Of a DNA stretch of 30,221 bases, positions 1 through 7,563 are shown in pieces; positions within the stretch are counted from its first letter, which is position 1; every line of letters starts with the position of its first letter. The notes below the pieces were generated by a model that ran no database searches, had not been told where the DNA came from, and worked only from the letters and a program-made list of their open reading frames with translations. The stretch covers positions 1-30,221 of the forward strand of contig CATWSG010000026.1 of the NCBI GenBank assembly GCA_958353395.1, written 5' to 3'. A program made the position numbers and the translations under genes. The DNA is from an uncultured Collinsella sp. (GTDB lineage Bacteria > Actinomycetota > Coriobacteriia > Coriobacteriales > Coriobacteriaceae).

Positions 1-1
1 C

Positions 2-1501
2 GTCATCGATGGCAAGTCTGACGGCGAGGCCTCGAACAACGCCGATGCCGCTGCCGCCGATGGCGCCACGACCGCCGAGACCGACGAGAACGCCCGCCCC
101 AACCGCCGTCAGCACAAGCGCAACGACGAGCGCAACGAGCGCAAAGACGAGCGCAACAACGACCGCCGCAACCGTCAGCGCGACCGCAAGCAGCGCAACA
201 AGGAGCGCAATGCCGCTCCGACCGAGCCTACGCTTTCGCGCGAGGAACTCGCGGCCATGAAGGTCGCCGAGCTGCGCGAAAAGGCCAAGGAGTTCGAGAT
301 CGAGACGACCGGCAAGAAGAAGGCCGAGCTCGTCGAGGAAATCTACACCACCGCTGCGAAGGCCGAGGGCTTCCGTGACATCAAGGGCATTCTGCAGATT
401 CGCCCGGACAGCTCCGGTATCATCCATGCCCACGGCTACATGAAGTCCAGCGACGACGCCTTTGTTCCCGCATATCTCATCCGCTCCGCCCGCCTGCGCA
501 CGGGCGATGTCATCGAGGGCTCGCTGCGCCCCTCGCGCGGCGGCGACAAGCGCGCCGGCCTTGCCAAGATCACGACCGTTAACGGCATGGATCCCGAGCA
601 GATCCGCAACCGCCCCAAGTTCGGCGACCTCACCCCGGTCTATCCCAATGAGCCTCTGCGTATGGAGCACGGCAAGGATTCCATCACCGGTCGTGCCATC
701 GACATCGTGTCGCCGATCGGCAAGGGCCAGCGCGGTCTGATCGTGTCTCCGCCCAAGGCCGGCAAGACCACGATCCTCAAGAAGATCTGCCAGTCTATCT
801 CGATCAACAATCCCGAGGTGCACCTCATCTGCCTGCTCGTCGACGAGCGCCCCGAAGAGGTCACCGATATGCAGCGCTCCATTAAGGGCGAGGTCGTGGC
901 CTCGACCTTCGATATGCCTGCCGACAACCACACTCGCGTGGCAGAGCTCGTGATCGAGCGCGCCAAGCGCATCGTGGAGCTGGGTGGCGACGTCGTGGTG
1001 GTGCTCGACTCCATCACGCGCCTTGCCCGTGCCTACAACCTGGCCGCTCCCGCCTCGGGCCGTATCCTGTCGGGCGGTGTCGATTCGGCGGCCCTGTATC
1101 CGCCCAAGCGTTTCTTGGGTGCAGCCCGCAACATCGAGAACGGCGGCTCGCTCACCATCTTGGCTTCCGCCCTCATCGATACCGGCTCCAAGATGGACGA
1201 GGTCATCTTTGAGGAGTTCAAGGGTACCGGCAACATGGAGCTCAAGCTCGACCGCGACCTGGCCGACCGCCGTATCTTCCCGGCCATCGATCCCGTTGCC
1301 TCGGGCACGCGCAACGAGGATCTGCTGGTCGACGAGCAGATGCGCCCGTTTGTCTTTGGCCTGCGCCGTATCCTCGCCGGCATGAACAATACCGAGCGCG
1401 CGGCCGCGTCGTTTATCAAGGGCCTCAAGGGCACCAATACCAACCAGGAGTTCCTGGTGCGTTCGGCAAAAAAGCACAGCGATTACGAGCAGACGTTCTA
1501 G
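2..1501 (+). CDS. rho: Transcription termination factor Rho (5' end outside window)
   Basis: Hexameric RNA-dependent ATPase/helicase that ends transcription at Rho-dependent sites. The frame is open from base 2, so the gene begins before the window and 499 residues are visible; the ATG at 257 is internal. Visible residues about 33-70 form a charged, low-complexity stretch rich in Arg, Asn and Asp, typical of the N-terminal insertion in actinobacterial Rho. Next come the Rho N-terminal helical domain (from about residue 80), the OB-fold RNA-binding domain, and the RecA-like ATPase core with Walker A PPKAGKTT, Walker B VVVVLDSITRLARAYN and the C-terminal stretch ending DLADRRIFPAID. An intrinsic terminator follows 40 bp after the stop. 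Identification is certain; only the true start is unknown. Confidence 0.97.
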   Translation, partial: VIDGKSDGEASNNADAAAADGATTAETDENARPNRRQHKRNDERNERKDERNNDRRNRQRDRKQRNKERNAAPTEPTLSREELAAMKVAELREKAKEFEIETTGKKKAELVEEIYTTAAKAEGFRDIKGILQIRPDSSGIIHAHGYMKSSDDAFVPAYLIRSARLRTGDVIEGSLRPSRGGDKRAGLAKITTVNGMDPEQIRNRPKFGDLTPVYPNEPLRMEHGKDSITGRAIDIVSPIGKGQRGLIVSPPKAGKTTILKKICQSISINNPEVHLICLLVDERPEEVTDMQRSIKGEVVASTFDMPADNHTRVAELVIERAKRIVELGGDVVVVLDSITRLARAYNLAAPASGRILSGGVDSAALYPPKRFLGAARNIENGGSLTILASALIDTGSKMDEVIFEEFKGTGNMELKLDRDLADRRIFPAIDPVASGTRNEDLLVDEQMRPFVFGLRRILAGMNNTERAAASFIKGLKGTNTNQEFLVRSAKKHSDYEQTF

Positions 1502-1540
1502 GCCGTCCGCCGCACGCGACAACAACCATAGACATGTCAG

Positions 1541-1570
1541 AAGGGCCGGGGTTTAGATCCCGGCCCTTTT
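1541..1570 (+). terminator. Intrinsic terminator of rho
   Basis: A perfect 10-bp GC-rich stem (1541-1550 with 1559-1568) encloses an 8-nt loop, and the T-run begins inside the 3' arm. It lies 40 bp after the rho stop codon. Confidence 0.85.
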
Positions 1571-1648
1571 CGTATAGCCGCTCGCCAACAATTATTGACC
1601 TCACGACCGGCAAGCAGCGATTTTCCCGTTTCAATCCCGCTTCGTCGC

Positions 1649-1677
1649 TTGCAATCCCCAAGGGGGTTTCGCATAAT
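1649..1677 (+). promoter_or_regulatory. Candidate sigma70-type promoter for the 1814 gene
   Basis: TTGCAA (1649-1654), a 17-bp spacer and CATAAT (1672-1677) lie 137 bp upstream of the start at 1814. Spacing is ideal and the hexamers are close to consensus. It is a prediction from pattern only. Confidence 0.4.
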
Positions 1678-1813
1678 AGCTGTTAAGCTTCGCGACGGAA
1701 AACGCAGATGAAACGAACCATATACCGTTGCTTTGGGGCATAGCCCCGCTTCATCTTCTCTCGCGCAGCCAACTGAATGATGCGATTTGGGTGCTGGAAG
1801 ATGGGGAGAGCTC

Positions 1814-3214
1814 ATGGCTTCTTCTGATGCAACACAACGAGCAGTCCTTGCTGGACTTTCCTGCGGGATCGGCCTTGCCGCTCCCGTGGTGATGTATGCT
1901 GCCACGCTGCCGTTTTCGTCGGTGAACGAGACGGTCGTCGCGGGCGCTGTTCCCTTTGCCGTGGGTGCGGTGGCGGGCGTGGGTATCTATGCCGCCTCGC
2001 TGGGTGTCTCCGAGTACCGTGCGCAGCGTGAAGAGCGTCTGTTCCAGCCCGATGCCATGGGCGGTGCCGCCAATCTCAATCAGCATCAAAGCGAGTTCAA
2101 GACCGCCTCGATTCCAGCTCAGCAGCAGGATGCGACTCCTTACGCTGCGGCTTCTGCTTCTCAGGCTCAGGCGGAGCAGTCTACCTCGGCATTCCTTTCC
2201 GGCCTGACTGGTGCGTTCCAGCGCCGTCATGCCGATGATGGTGTCCCTACCATCGCTCGAGCCGCAGATGCTATGGACGAGGCCGAGGCTTGGTCCATGA
2301 TCGACAGTATGCTCGACGACGATTCGCCGGTGAGCTGCGACCCTGCACACTCGCGCGACGTCTATCAAGTCGCCATCGACGAGCTCACCAACGGCGGGCA
2401 GACCGGCTCCTTCAATCGCGACGACATCGCCGCCGCGGCACGCGCCGTGTCTGGCTCCCAGGCCGCCCCTGCGGGCAGCACGGCGGCTTTCGTGGCACTC
2501 GTTGCCAACGCGGCAGCCAATAACGCCTACAACGCTACCTCGGCGGACGCGAACGCTTCTGCCGACAATTCGTACGTTGATGAAGCCATGACTGCGGACG
2601 AGGAGGCCGTTGCCGCCCGCCGTGCCGCCGAAAGCTCGCTGTGGGGCGCTCCTGCCCAGCAGCAGGCGGCTGAGGCTGCGCCGTACAATGCAAACCTCGC
2701 CAGCATGCCTATCATCTCCGGTGCCGCGGACATCGATCTTGATGACCTCGATGAGCCTGCAGCCATCACCGCATCGATTGATGTCCAAGATCGCATCGAC
2801 ACCGGCGACCTTCCGGACGCCTCGCTCGAGGTTGATGTCCCCATGGCTGATTACTCGGGCCACGAGGACATGTGGGCCGCCGCCACCGCGATTCTGGATG
2901 AGATTGACGAGCCTGCTCCTGTTGCAGCCCCCGCTCCCGTCGCTGCCCCTCAGCCTGCTGCCCCCGCCTATGTCGGCCGTCACAGTGCTGTGTTCCCCGA
3001 GGATACTGCCCGTATCTCGCGCGAGAGCATCGAGCGGGCCGAGGCTATTGCCGCCGGCATTATGGAAAACCGTCGTCACGAGCGCGTCAATCAGATCCTC
3101 GAGGAAGAGATCGAGCGCCTGCAGTCCTCAACCGCCAAGCGTACGGGCCGTGCCTATCTGAGCGTTATCGAGGGCGGTACCGCCAGCTTCGCGCCGCTCC
3201 GCGCGGAGGCATAA
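1814..3214 (+). CDS. Membrane-anchored Ala/Asp-rich protein of unknown function
   Basis: A 466-residue protein I do not recognise. The ATG at 1814 is preferred over the in-frame ATG at 1787 because a GGGGAG ribosome-binding site sits five bases upstream. Two hydrophobic segments near the N-terminus (about residues 10-28 and 38-58) suggest membrane insertion by a hairpin. The remaining ~400 residues are hydrophilic, Ala/Asp/Glu-rich and low in complexity, with a Pro-Ala stretch near residue 375 and a charged, probably coiled-coil segment near 400-440 (many Arg/Glu). This looks like a cytoplasmic tail or scaffold and not an enzyme. The VanZ-like gene starts eight bases after its stop, so the two are probably co-transcribed. 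Function is unassigned. Confidence 0.8.
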   Translation: MASSDATQRAVLAGLSCGIGLAAPVVMYAATLPFSSVNETVVAGAVPFAVGAVAGVGIYAASLGVSEYRAQREERLFQPDAMGGAANLNQHQSEFKTASIPAQQQDATPYAAASASQAQAEQSTSAFLSGLTGAFQRRHADDGVPTIARAADAMDEAEAWSMIDSMLDDDSPVSCDPAHSRDVYQVAIDELTNGGQTGSFNRDDIAAAARAVSGSQAAPAGSTAAFVALVANAAANNAYNATSADANASADNSYVDEAMTADEEAVAARRAAESSLWGAPAQQQAAEAAPYNANLASMPIISGAADIDLDDLDEPAAITASIDVQDRIDTGDLPDASLEVDVPMADYSGHEDMWAAATAILDEIDEPAPVAAPAPVAAPQPAAPAYVGRHSAVFPEDTARISRESIERAEAIAAGIMENRRHERVNQILEEEIERLQSSTAKRTGRAYLSVIEGGTASFAPLRAEA

Positions 3215-3221
3215 CTTCTGC

Positions 3222-3671
3222 ATGGTTAAGATCAATCGAAAATGGGCGGTTGTAACCTGCCTGATGGCGCTCTTGATCTGGGGCAATTCGCTGGTTCCCG
3301 GCTCGGGGTCGGGCTCGCTGAGCCTAACGGTCATGGAAGCTATCCGCGGTTTCCTGCACAGCGTGGGACTTCCATATGAATGGGTGACCAACTTTGTTGT
3401 TCGCAAGTGCGCGCATTTTACCGAGTATATGGTGCTCGGCATCTTGGCAACGCACGCCTTTGATTTTGAGGGCCGGCGCACCTTTGACGTGCTGCTGCCC
3501 ACGGCGGTGTTCCTGCTGTTGATTCCCTCAATCGACGAGACGATTCAGCTCTTTGTGCCGGGACGCACCGGCATGATCACCGATGTGATGATCGACTGCT
3601 GTGGAGCGGCAACGGGCGTTGTGCTCCGATATCTACTACGATCGCTCATATGTGCCAAAAAGGCCGCCTAG
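3222..3671 (+). CDS. VanZ-like family membrane protein
   Basis: A 149-residue integral membrane protein with about four hydrophobic segments. The VanZ-family signature is present: RKCAHFTEYMVLG in the middle and DETIQLFVPGRTGMITDVMID near the C-terminus. VanZ itself lowers teicoplanin susceptibility in enterococci, but most chromosomal homologues have no defined role and probably act in the cell envelope. No strong ribosome-binding site adjoins the ATG at 3222; translation may be coupled to the gene that stops seven bases before. The stop codon lies inside the 5' arm of the following terminator hairpin. No van resistance genes are nearby, so a resistance role should not be assumed. Confidence 0.88.
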   Translation: MVKINRKWAVVTCLMALLIWGNSLVPGSGSGSLSLTVMEAIRGFLHSVGLPYEWVTNFVVRKCAHFTEYMVLGILATHAFDFEGRRTFDVLLPTAVFLLLIPSIDETIQLFVPGRTGMITDVMIDCCGAATGVVLRYLLRSLICAKKAA

Positions 3672-3702
3672 GACGTATGTTTGGTCCTAGGCGGCCTTTT
3701 TT
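3657..3702. terminator. Bidirectional intrinsic terminator between convergent genes
   Basis: A perfect 18-bp inverted repeat (3657-3674 with 3684-3701) with a 9-nt loop has A-runs and T-runs at its two ends, so it can stop transcription from the VanZ-like gene on plus and the ROK kinase gene on minus. Its 5' arm contains the VanZ-like stop codon. Confidence 0.85.
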
Positions 3703-3784
3703 ATTTGAGGACTTATATGAGGCGTGGTGGCGTCGTTCCGTAGGTCGGATTTACCGGGCGCGCCACGCCCTGTGGGTGCGTCTG

Positions 3785-4675
3785 CTACTGAAGCGCCTGT
3801 GCGCCCAGGGCCAGGCAGCCCATGATGCCCTGCTTGCCCTCGAGGCTGTTGTTGACAATATAGGAATCGATGTCGTTGACCTCGGGCGTGACGATATAGC
3901 CGTTGAGCATCTCGGCGCACTTTTTGCGTGCGAGCGGCACGATGGGGGTGTGGTCGGCCACGCCGCCGCCGATGATGATCTTTTGCGGTGCGTAGCACAG
4001 CGTGTAGGTCATGAGCGCCTGTGCCAGATAGCCTGCGAGCAGGTCCATGGCCTCCGGGTCATCGGCCATGTCTCCGGCGCTCTTGCCATCCCAGCGCTTT
4101 TTAACGCCAGGGCCGGCGATGAGGCCCTCGAGGCAGTTGTCATGGAAGGGGCAGGCGCTATGCTCGCCGATGGTGTCGCGCGGGTCGCGCGTGACCAGGA
4201 TGTGGCCGGCCTCGGGATGCATCATGCCGTGCACGAGCTTACCGCCCGAGAGCACGCCGGCGCCCACGCCGGTGCCGATGGTCAGGTAGACCACGTCGGT
4301 GAGGCCCTGGGCGCAACCAAAGGTGACCTCGCCCAAGCAGGCAACGTTGACGTCGGTGTCGTAGCCACAGGGAATATTGAGCTCGTTTTGGATGGTGCCC
4401 AGCAGATCAAAGTAGCGCCATGCCGTTTTGGGCGTCTCCAGGATCTTGCCGTATTGGGGCGACGCGGGGTTGACTGCGGTGGGGCCAAAGGCGCCGATGC
4501 CCAGCGCGGTGATGCCCTTGTCGGCAAACCATGCATTGACGGCCTCAACGGTCTCCTGCGGGGTCGTGGTCGCGATCTGCTCACGCTCCAGGACCGTACC
4601 GTCTGCATAGCCCGTGGCGCAGACCATCTTGGTGCCGCCGGCCTCGAGCGCTCCGATAAGCTGCTGTTCTGCCAT
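3785..4675 (-). CDS. ROK-family sugar kinase, fructokinase type
   Basis: ATP-dependent kinase of a free hexose, 296 residues. The N-terminal phosphate-binding loop EAGGTK (about residues 11-16) and GAFGPTAVNP (61-70) match the fructokinase branch of the ROK family (Bacillus YdhR/GmuE type). D108 in DTDVN is the expected catalytic base. LTIGTGVGAG (131-140) is the second glycine-rich ATP motif. H158, C175, H178 and C181 form the ROK zinc site. Fructose to fructose-6-phosphate is the likeliest reaction, inferred from the subgroup and not provable here; glucose or mannose are alternatives. It is a single-gene unit with its own upstream gap and shares the bidirectional terminator. Confidence 0.88.
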   Translation of the reverse strand: MAEQQLIGALEAGGTKMVCATGYADGTVLEREQIATTTPQETVEAVNAWFADKGITALGIGAFGPTAVNPASPQYGKILETPKTAWRYFDLLGTIQNELNIPCGYDTDVNVACLGEVTFGCAQGLTDVVYLTIGTGVGAGVLSGGKLVHGMMHPEAGHILVTRDPRDTIGEHSACPFHDNCLEGLIAGPGVKKRWDGKSAGDMADDPEAMDLLAGYLAQALMTYTLCYAPQKIIIGGGVADHTPIVPLARKKCAEMLNGYIVTPEVNDIDSYIVNNSLEGKQGIMGCLALGAQALQ

Positions 4676-4747
4676 AGTATTCCTCTCTCTGGGACGAGTT
4701 GCTCCGTGACTAAAGTATAGGGCTCTAAACCATTTAAGAAAGCGCTA

Positions 4748-4791
4748 TAAAAAGAAGCCTCGCAACGTGGCGGGCGGTGCGGGGCTTCTTT
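4748..4791 (-). terminator. Intrinsic terminator of the aminotransferase gene
   Basis: Read on the minus strand, a 14-bp stem (arms 4778-4791 and 4751-4764, one G-T wobble) is followed by a T-run. It lies 26 bp after the aminotransferase stop and before the ROK kinase gene. Confidence 0.8.
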
Positions 4792-4816
4792 GGTTGCTTT
4801 AGTTGCCGGGCCGTCC

Positions 4817-5998
4817 TTACCCGCGCGGTTTGATTTTATCACGCAGGGACTTGAGGTTCTCCAGCGCCGCGTTGAGCGTCTCGTCACGCTTGGCAAAGTG
4901 GAAACGAATCAGATGGTTGACGGGCTCGCGGAAGAAGCTCGAGCCGGGCACGGCGCCCACGCCCACCTTTGAGGCCAGGTCCTCGCAGAACTCGAGGTCG
5001 CTGTCGTAGCCAAACTCAGAGATATCCATCATCACGTAGTAGGCGCCCTGCGGCACGTTATGCTCAAGACCGATGCTGTCGAGTCCCTGGCAGAACAGGT
5101 CGCGTTTGGCGGTGTAGAGGTCAAGGACCTCATCGTAATAGCTGTCGTTGAAGTTGAGGGCGGTGACGACGGCTTCCTGCAGGGGAGCGGCAGCACCCAC
5201 GGTGAGGAAGTCGTGGACCTTCTTGATGCGCTCGGTGATCTCGGCAGGGGCGATGGTGTAGCCCAGGCGCCAGCCGGTGATGGAGTACGTCTTGGACAGC
5301 GAGCTGCAACTGATGGTTCGTTCGAACATGCCGGGCAGCGTGGCCATATAGACGTGCTCGTGGGGCGCGTAGACGATGTGCTCGTATACCTCGTCGGTGA
5401 TGCAATAGGCGTCGTACTTTTTGCAGAGGTCGGCGATAAAGGTGAGCTCCTCGCGCGTGAAGACCTTGCCGCAGGGGTTGGAAGGGTTGCACAGGACGAT
5501 GGCCTTGGGGTCGTTGTCTCGGAAGGCCGCCTCGAGTACCTCACGATCAAAGTCGAATGTGGGCGGGTTGAGCGGCACATAGATAGGCTCGGCACCCGAG
5601 AGAATGGTGTCAGCGCCGTAGTTCTCGTAGAACGGCGAGAAGATGACGACCTTGTCTCCGGGGTTTGTGACCGTCATCATGGCGGCCATCATGGCCTCGG
5701 TGGAGCCGCAGGTGACTACGATATTCTGGTTGGGGTCGATCGGCATGCCCATAAAGTGCTCCTGTTTGGCGGCGAGCGCCTCGCGCATGGCCTGGGAGCC
5801 CCAGGTAATGGAGTACTGGTGGTAGAGCGGCTTGGGGTCGGTGGCGATGGTGCTCAGGCTGTTGAGCAGCTGCGCCGGAGGATCGAAGTCGGGGAAGCCC
5901 TGCGACAGGTTGACGGCATCGTACTTATTGGAGATGCGTGTCATGCGGCGGATGACCGAATCGGTAAATGTTGCCGTGCGGTTGGAGAGTTCTTTCAT
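4817..5998 (-). CDS. PLP-dependent aminotransferase, class I/II
   Basis: Cytosolic fold-type I transaminase, 393 residues, the family's usual length. NPSNPCGK (about 171-178), DEVYEH (202-207) and SLSKTYSITGWRLG place K236 as the Schiff-base lysine for pyridoxal phosphate. The late Arg in HLIRFHFAK is the likely substrate carboxylate anchor. The opening (MTRISNKYDAVNLSQGFPDFDPP) resembles the kynurenine/methionine/aspartate aminotransferase group, but substrate cannot be read from sequence. The start ATG has GAAAGGA nine bases upstream. It is followed by its own terminator and appears monocistronic. Confidence 0.93.
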   Translation of the reverse strand: MKELSNRTATFTDSVIRRMTRISNKYDAVNLSQGFPDFDPPAQLLNSLSTIATDPKPLYHQYSITWGSQAMREALAAKQEHFMGMPIDPNQNIVVTCGSTEAMMAAMMTVTNPGDKVVIFSPFYENYGADTILSGAEPIYVPLNPPTFDFDREVLEAAFRDNDPKAIVLCNPSNPCGKVFTREELTFIADLCKKYDAYCITDEVYEHIVYAPHEHVYMATLPGMFERTISCSSLSKTYSITGWRLGYTIAPAEITERIKKVHDFLTVGAAAPLQEAVVTALNFNDSYYDEVLDLYTAKRDLFCQGLDSIGLEHNVPQGAYYVMMDISEFGYDSDLEFCEDLASKVGVGAVPGSSFFREPVNHLIRFHFAKRDETLNAALENLKSLRDKIKPRG

Positions 5999-6108
5999 GC
6001 CGGTCCTTTCGAGGATTTGCAGTGGGGCAAGTTTACTCCTATGGAACCGGTGGGAATTGCTCGAAACGCGCTCGAAAAACTCTTTTCAAAATTCTTGAAA
6101 ATTGGGGC

Positions 6109-6137
6109 TTGCATCGCGTGGCGTTCCTTGCAATAAT
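6109..6137 (+). promoter_or_regulatory. Candidate promoter for the tRNA cluster
   Basis: TTGCAT (6109-6114), a 17-bp spacer and AATAAT (6132-6137) end 27 bp before tRNA-His. Position and spacing suit a strong vegetative promoter; this is pattern-based only. Confidence 0.5.
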
Positions 6138-6163
6138 AGTCGAGCGCGAAGCGCACAGGACAC

Positions 6164-6241
6164 GGTGGGTGTAGCTCAGTTGGCTAGAGCGACGGGTTGT
6201 GGTCCCGTAGGTCGAGGGTTCGAGTCCCTTTACCCACCCCA
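6164..6241 (+). tRNA. tRNA-His (anticodon GTG)
   Basis: A complete cloverleaf can be drawn: acceptor stem 6165-6171 with 6231-6237, D arm, anticodon stem 6192-6196 with 6204-6208, loop with GTG at 6199-6201, and a TTCGAGT T-loop. The extra G at 6164 is the encoded G-1 expected of tRNA-His, opposite C73. CCA is encoded (6239-6241). Confidence 0.97.
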
Positions 6242-6263
6242 GTTCTTGCTTTGTGTTGATATC

Positions 6264-6339
6264 GGGTCGTTAGCTCAGTTGGTAGAGCAGGGGACTCTTA
6301 ATCCCAAGGTCCAGGGTTCGAACCCCTGACGGCCCACCA
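6264..6339 (+). tRNA. tRNA-Lys (anticodon CTT), copy 1
   Basis: A 76-base cloverleaf including encoded CCA, with anticodon loop CTCTTAA giving CTT and T-loop TTCGAAC. It follows tRNA-His by 22 bp and is probably on the same transcript. Confidence 0.97.
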
Positions 6340-6352
6340 CACGATATCTCCT

Positions 6353-6378
6353 CTAAAGTCCGCCATAACGGACTTTAG
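6353..6378 (+). other. Hairpin between the two tRNA-Lys copies
   Basis: A perfect 10-bp inverted repeat (6353-6362 with 6369-6378) with a 6-nt loop lies between the tRNA-Lys genes. Only a short CTTT follows, so it may be a weak terminator or a processing structure. Confidence 0.5.
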
Positions 6379-6382
6379 CTTT

Positions 6383-6458
6383 GGGTCGTTAGCTCAGTTG
6401 GTAGAGCAGGGGACTCTTAATCCCAAGGTCCAGGGTTCGACCCCCTGACGGCCCACCA
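6383..6458 (+). tRNA. tRNA-Lys (anticodon CTT), copy 2
   Basis: Same length as copy 1 and identical except for one base: C at 6441 where copy 1 has A at 6322, in the T-loop. CCA is encoded. The near identity indicates a recent tandem duplication or gene conversion. Confidence 0.97.
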
Positions 6459-6467
6459 AAGCATGTT

Positions 6468-6498
6468 AAAGCGACTGGCTTAGGCTGGTCGCTTTTTT
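6468..6498 (+). terminator. Intrinsic terminator of the tRNA cluster
   Basis: An 8-bp stem (AAAGCGAC with GTCGCTTT), extended by wobble pairs to about 11 bp, is followed by a six-T run. It lies ten bases after the second tRNA-Lys. Confidence 0.75.
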
Positions 6499-6541
6499 GT
6501 TAACCTCGCATGGGGTCGAACCCGAAAGGGCGCGGCCGCTT

Positions 6542-7402
6542 TCACAGATTGAGTCTACCCTGGGGATCGGTGAAACCGTCAGTACCCTCCTTGAGTTTCT
6601 TCTCGTCTGCCTTCACGCGACGCTCGAGCTTTTTTGTATCCTCGGCAGGCGGTAGGTTCTCGGGAACAATTCCGCGGTCGATGAGGCTGCCACGCACGCT
6701 CGTGTTGTTCTCGACGTGTTCTTGTTTGATCTGGTCCAGACCGTACAAGTCGTGTTCCTCGGCGTTGAAGGCCGTCATCGAGTTCGTGAGGTCCTTTGCT
6801 TTGATGAGAACATCGGCTAGCTTGTCCGCCAATGCAGCACTCTTGGGCACACCAAGCTGCCGCTTCATGTCCGCCGTGCTTCTGCCGCCGAATAACGCCT
6901 CATCGCCCTTCGACTTGATGATCGCGAATCCTTTGGAGTCCACGCCTCGTTTGAACGCAATGCCCGAGAGCTGTTTCTCTGAATCGGATAGCGAGTGGCG
7001 CGCCTGCAAGCGCTGAATCTCTGCGAAGCGCTGCTCTATGAGCTCCTGACGGCGTGTCTGCACGGCGAAGTACGCCTGTGCGAGTGCGATCTCTGGCTTG
7101 TTTGAATCTCCGTTCTGTGCGATTAAATAGCATGCATAGCGTGTAAGTTTGTAGTCTTTAACCGCGCGAGCGGCGACACCGGCAGTTACCATTTTCGTGG
7201 TGTCACGAAAATGGGAATCAACTGGAGTTTTGTTTGTTTCGCACGAGACTTTTGCCCTCTTAACAACTTCGGCGAAGTTCTCCCATCGAGTGTACCCCAT
7301 GGGTTCCATTAAATCGCGTGCGAGCCAATACTCAACGCCGTCTTCCACATGGGCGTAGCTGTCAAGTTCGACACGCCATTTCTCGATATCCCTGCTGTCC
7401 AT
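6542..7402 (-). CDS. dinD: DinD-like DNA-damage-inducible protein D
   Basis: A 286-residue homologue of DinD. In E. coli, DinD is LexA/SOS-regulated and inhibits RecA strand exchange; that role is family knowledge, not shown here. The N-terminal half (EYWLARDLMEPMGYTRWENF) is the BRO-N-like domain shared with phage antirepressors, and the middle (RRQELIEQRFAEIQRLQAR, QLSGIAFKRGVDSKGFAIIKSKGDEALFGG) is characteristic of DinD. The ATG is preceded by AGGAGGAGAT. I see no clear LexA box in the 150 bp upstream. It stands alone on the minus strand immediately after a tRNA cluster, a common site for acquired genes, but no integrase or direct repeats were found. Confidence 0.85.
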   Translation of the reverse strand: MDSRDIEKWRVELDSYAHVEDGVEYWLARDLMEPMGYTRWENFAEVVKRAKVSCETNKTPVDSHFRDTTKMVTAGVAARAVKDYKLTRYACYLIAQNGDSNKPEIALAQAYFAVQTRRQELIEQRFAEIQRLQARHSLSDSEKQLSGIAFKRGVDSKGFAIIKSKGDEALFGGRSTADMKRQLGVPKSAALADKLADVLIKAKDLTNSMTAFNAEEHDLYGLDQIKQEHVENNTSVRGSLIDRGIVPENLPPAEDTKKLERRVKADEKKLKEGTDGFTDPQGRLNL

Positions 7403-7485
7403 ATCTCCTCCTCGCTGGTCTATTTTCTATGCGGGCTTTGCCCGCTCTATATTCAGAATAAGGATACGCTGTCGTGCGGACACGA

Positions 7486-7521
7486 ATGGGCCCCGTGCTG
7501 CTTCAAGCTCACGGGGCCCAT
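7486..7521. terminator. Perfect GC hairpin without a T-run
   Basis: A perfect 12-bp inverted repeat (7486-7497 with 7510-7521) with a 12-nt loop lies 43 bp after the end of the minus-strand flavoprotein gene. No T-run follows on either strand, so it may protect a 3' end or act as a weak terminator. Confidence 0.4.
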
Positions 7522-7563
7522 GGATATCGATTGATTGTGTTCTGCTTTAGATAGGTGTCCGGT

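Noticed and set aside
1751..3079. Minus-strand 442-codon frame opposite the 1814 gene
   Set aside because: Low-complexity Gly/Arg/Val content typical of an antisense shadow. The plus frame has a ribosome-binding site and membrane segments.
3222..3671. Glycopeptide-resistance gene vanZ
   Set aside because: No other van genes are present. VanZ-like proteins are widespread without a resistance role.
6508..6535. GGGTCGAACCC-like sequence after the tRNA terminator as a possible attachment site
   Set aside because: It matches the tRNA T-arm only loosely, and no second copy was found at the other end of dinD.
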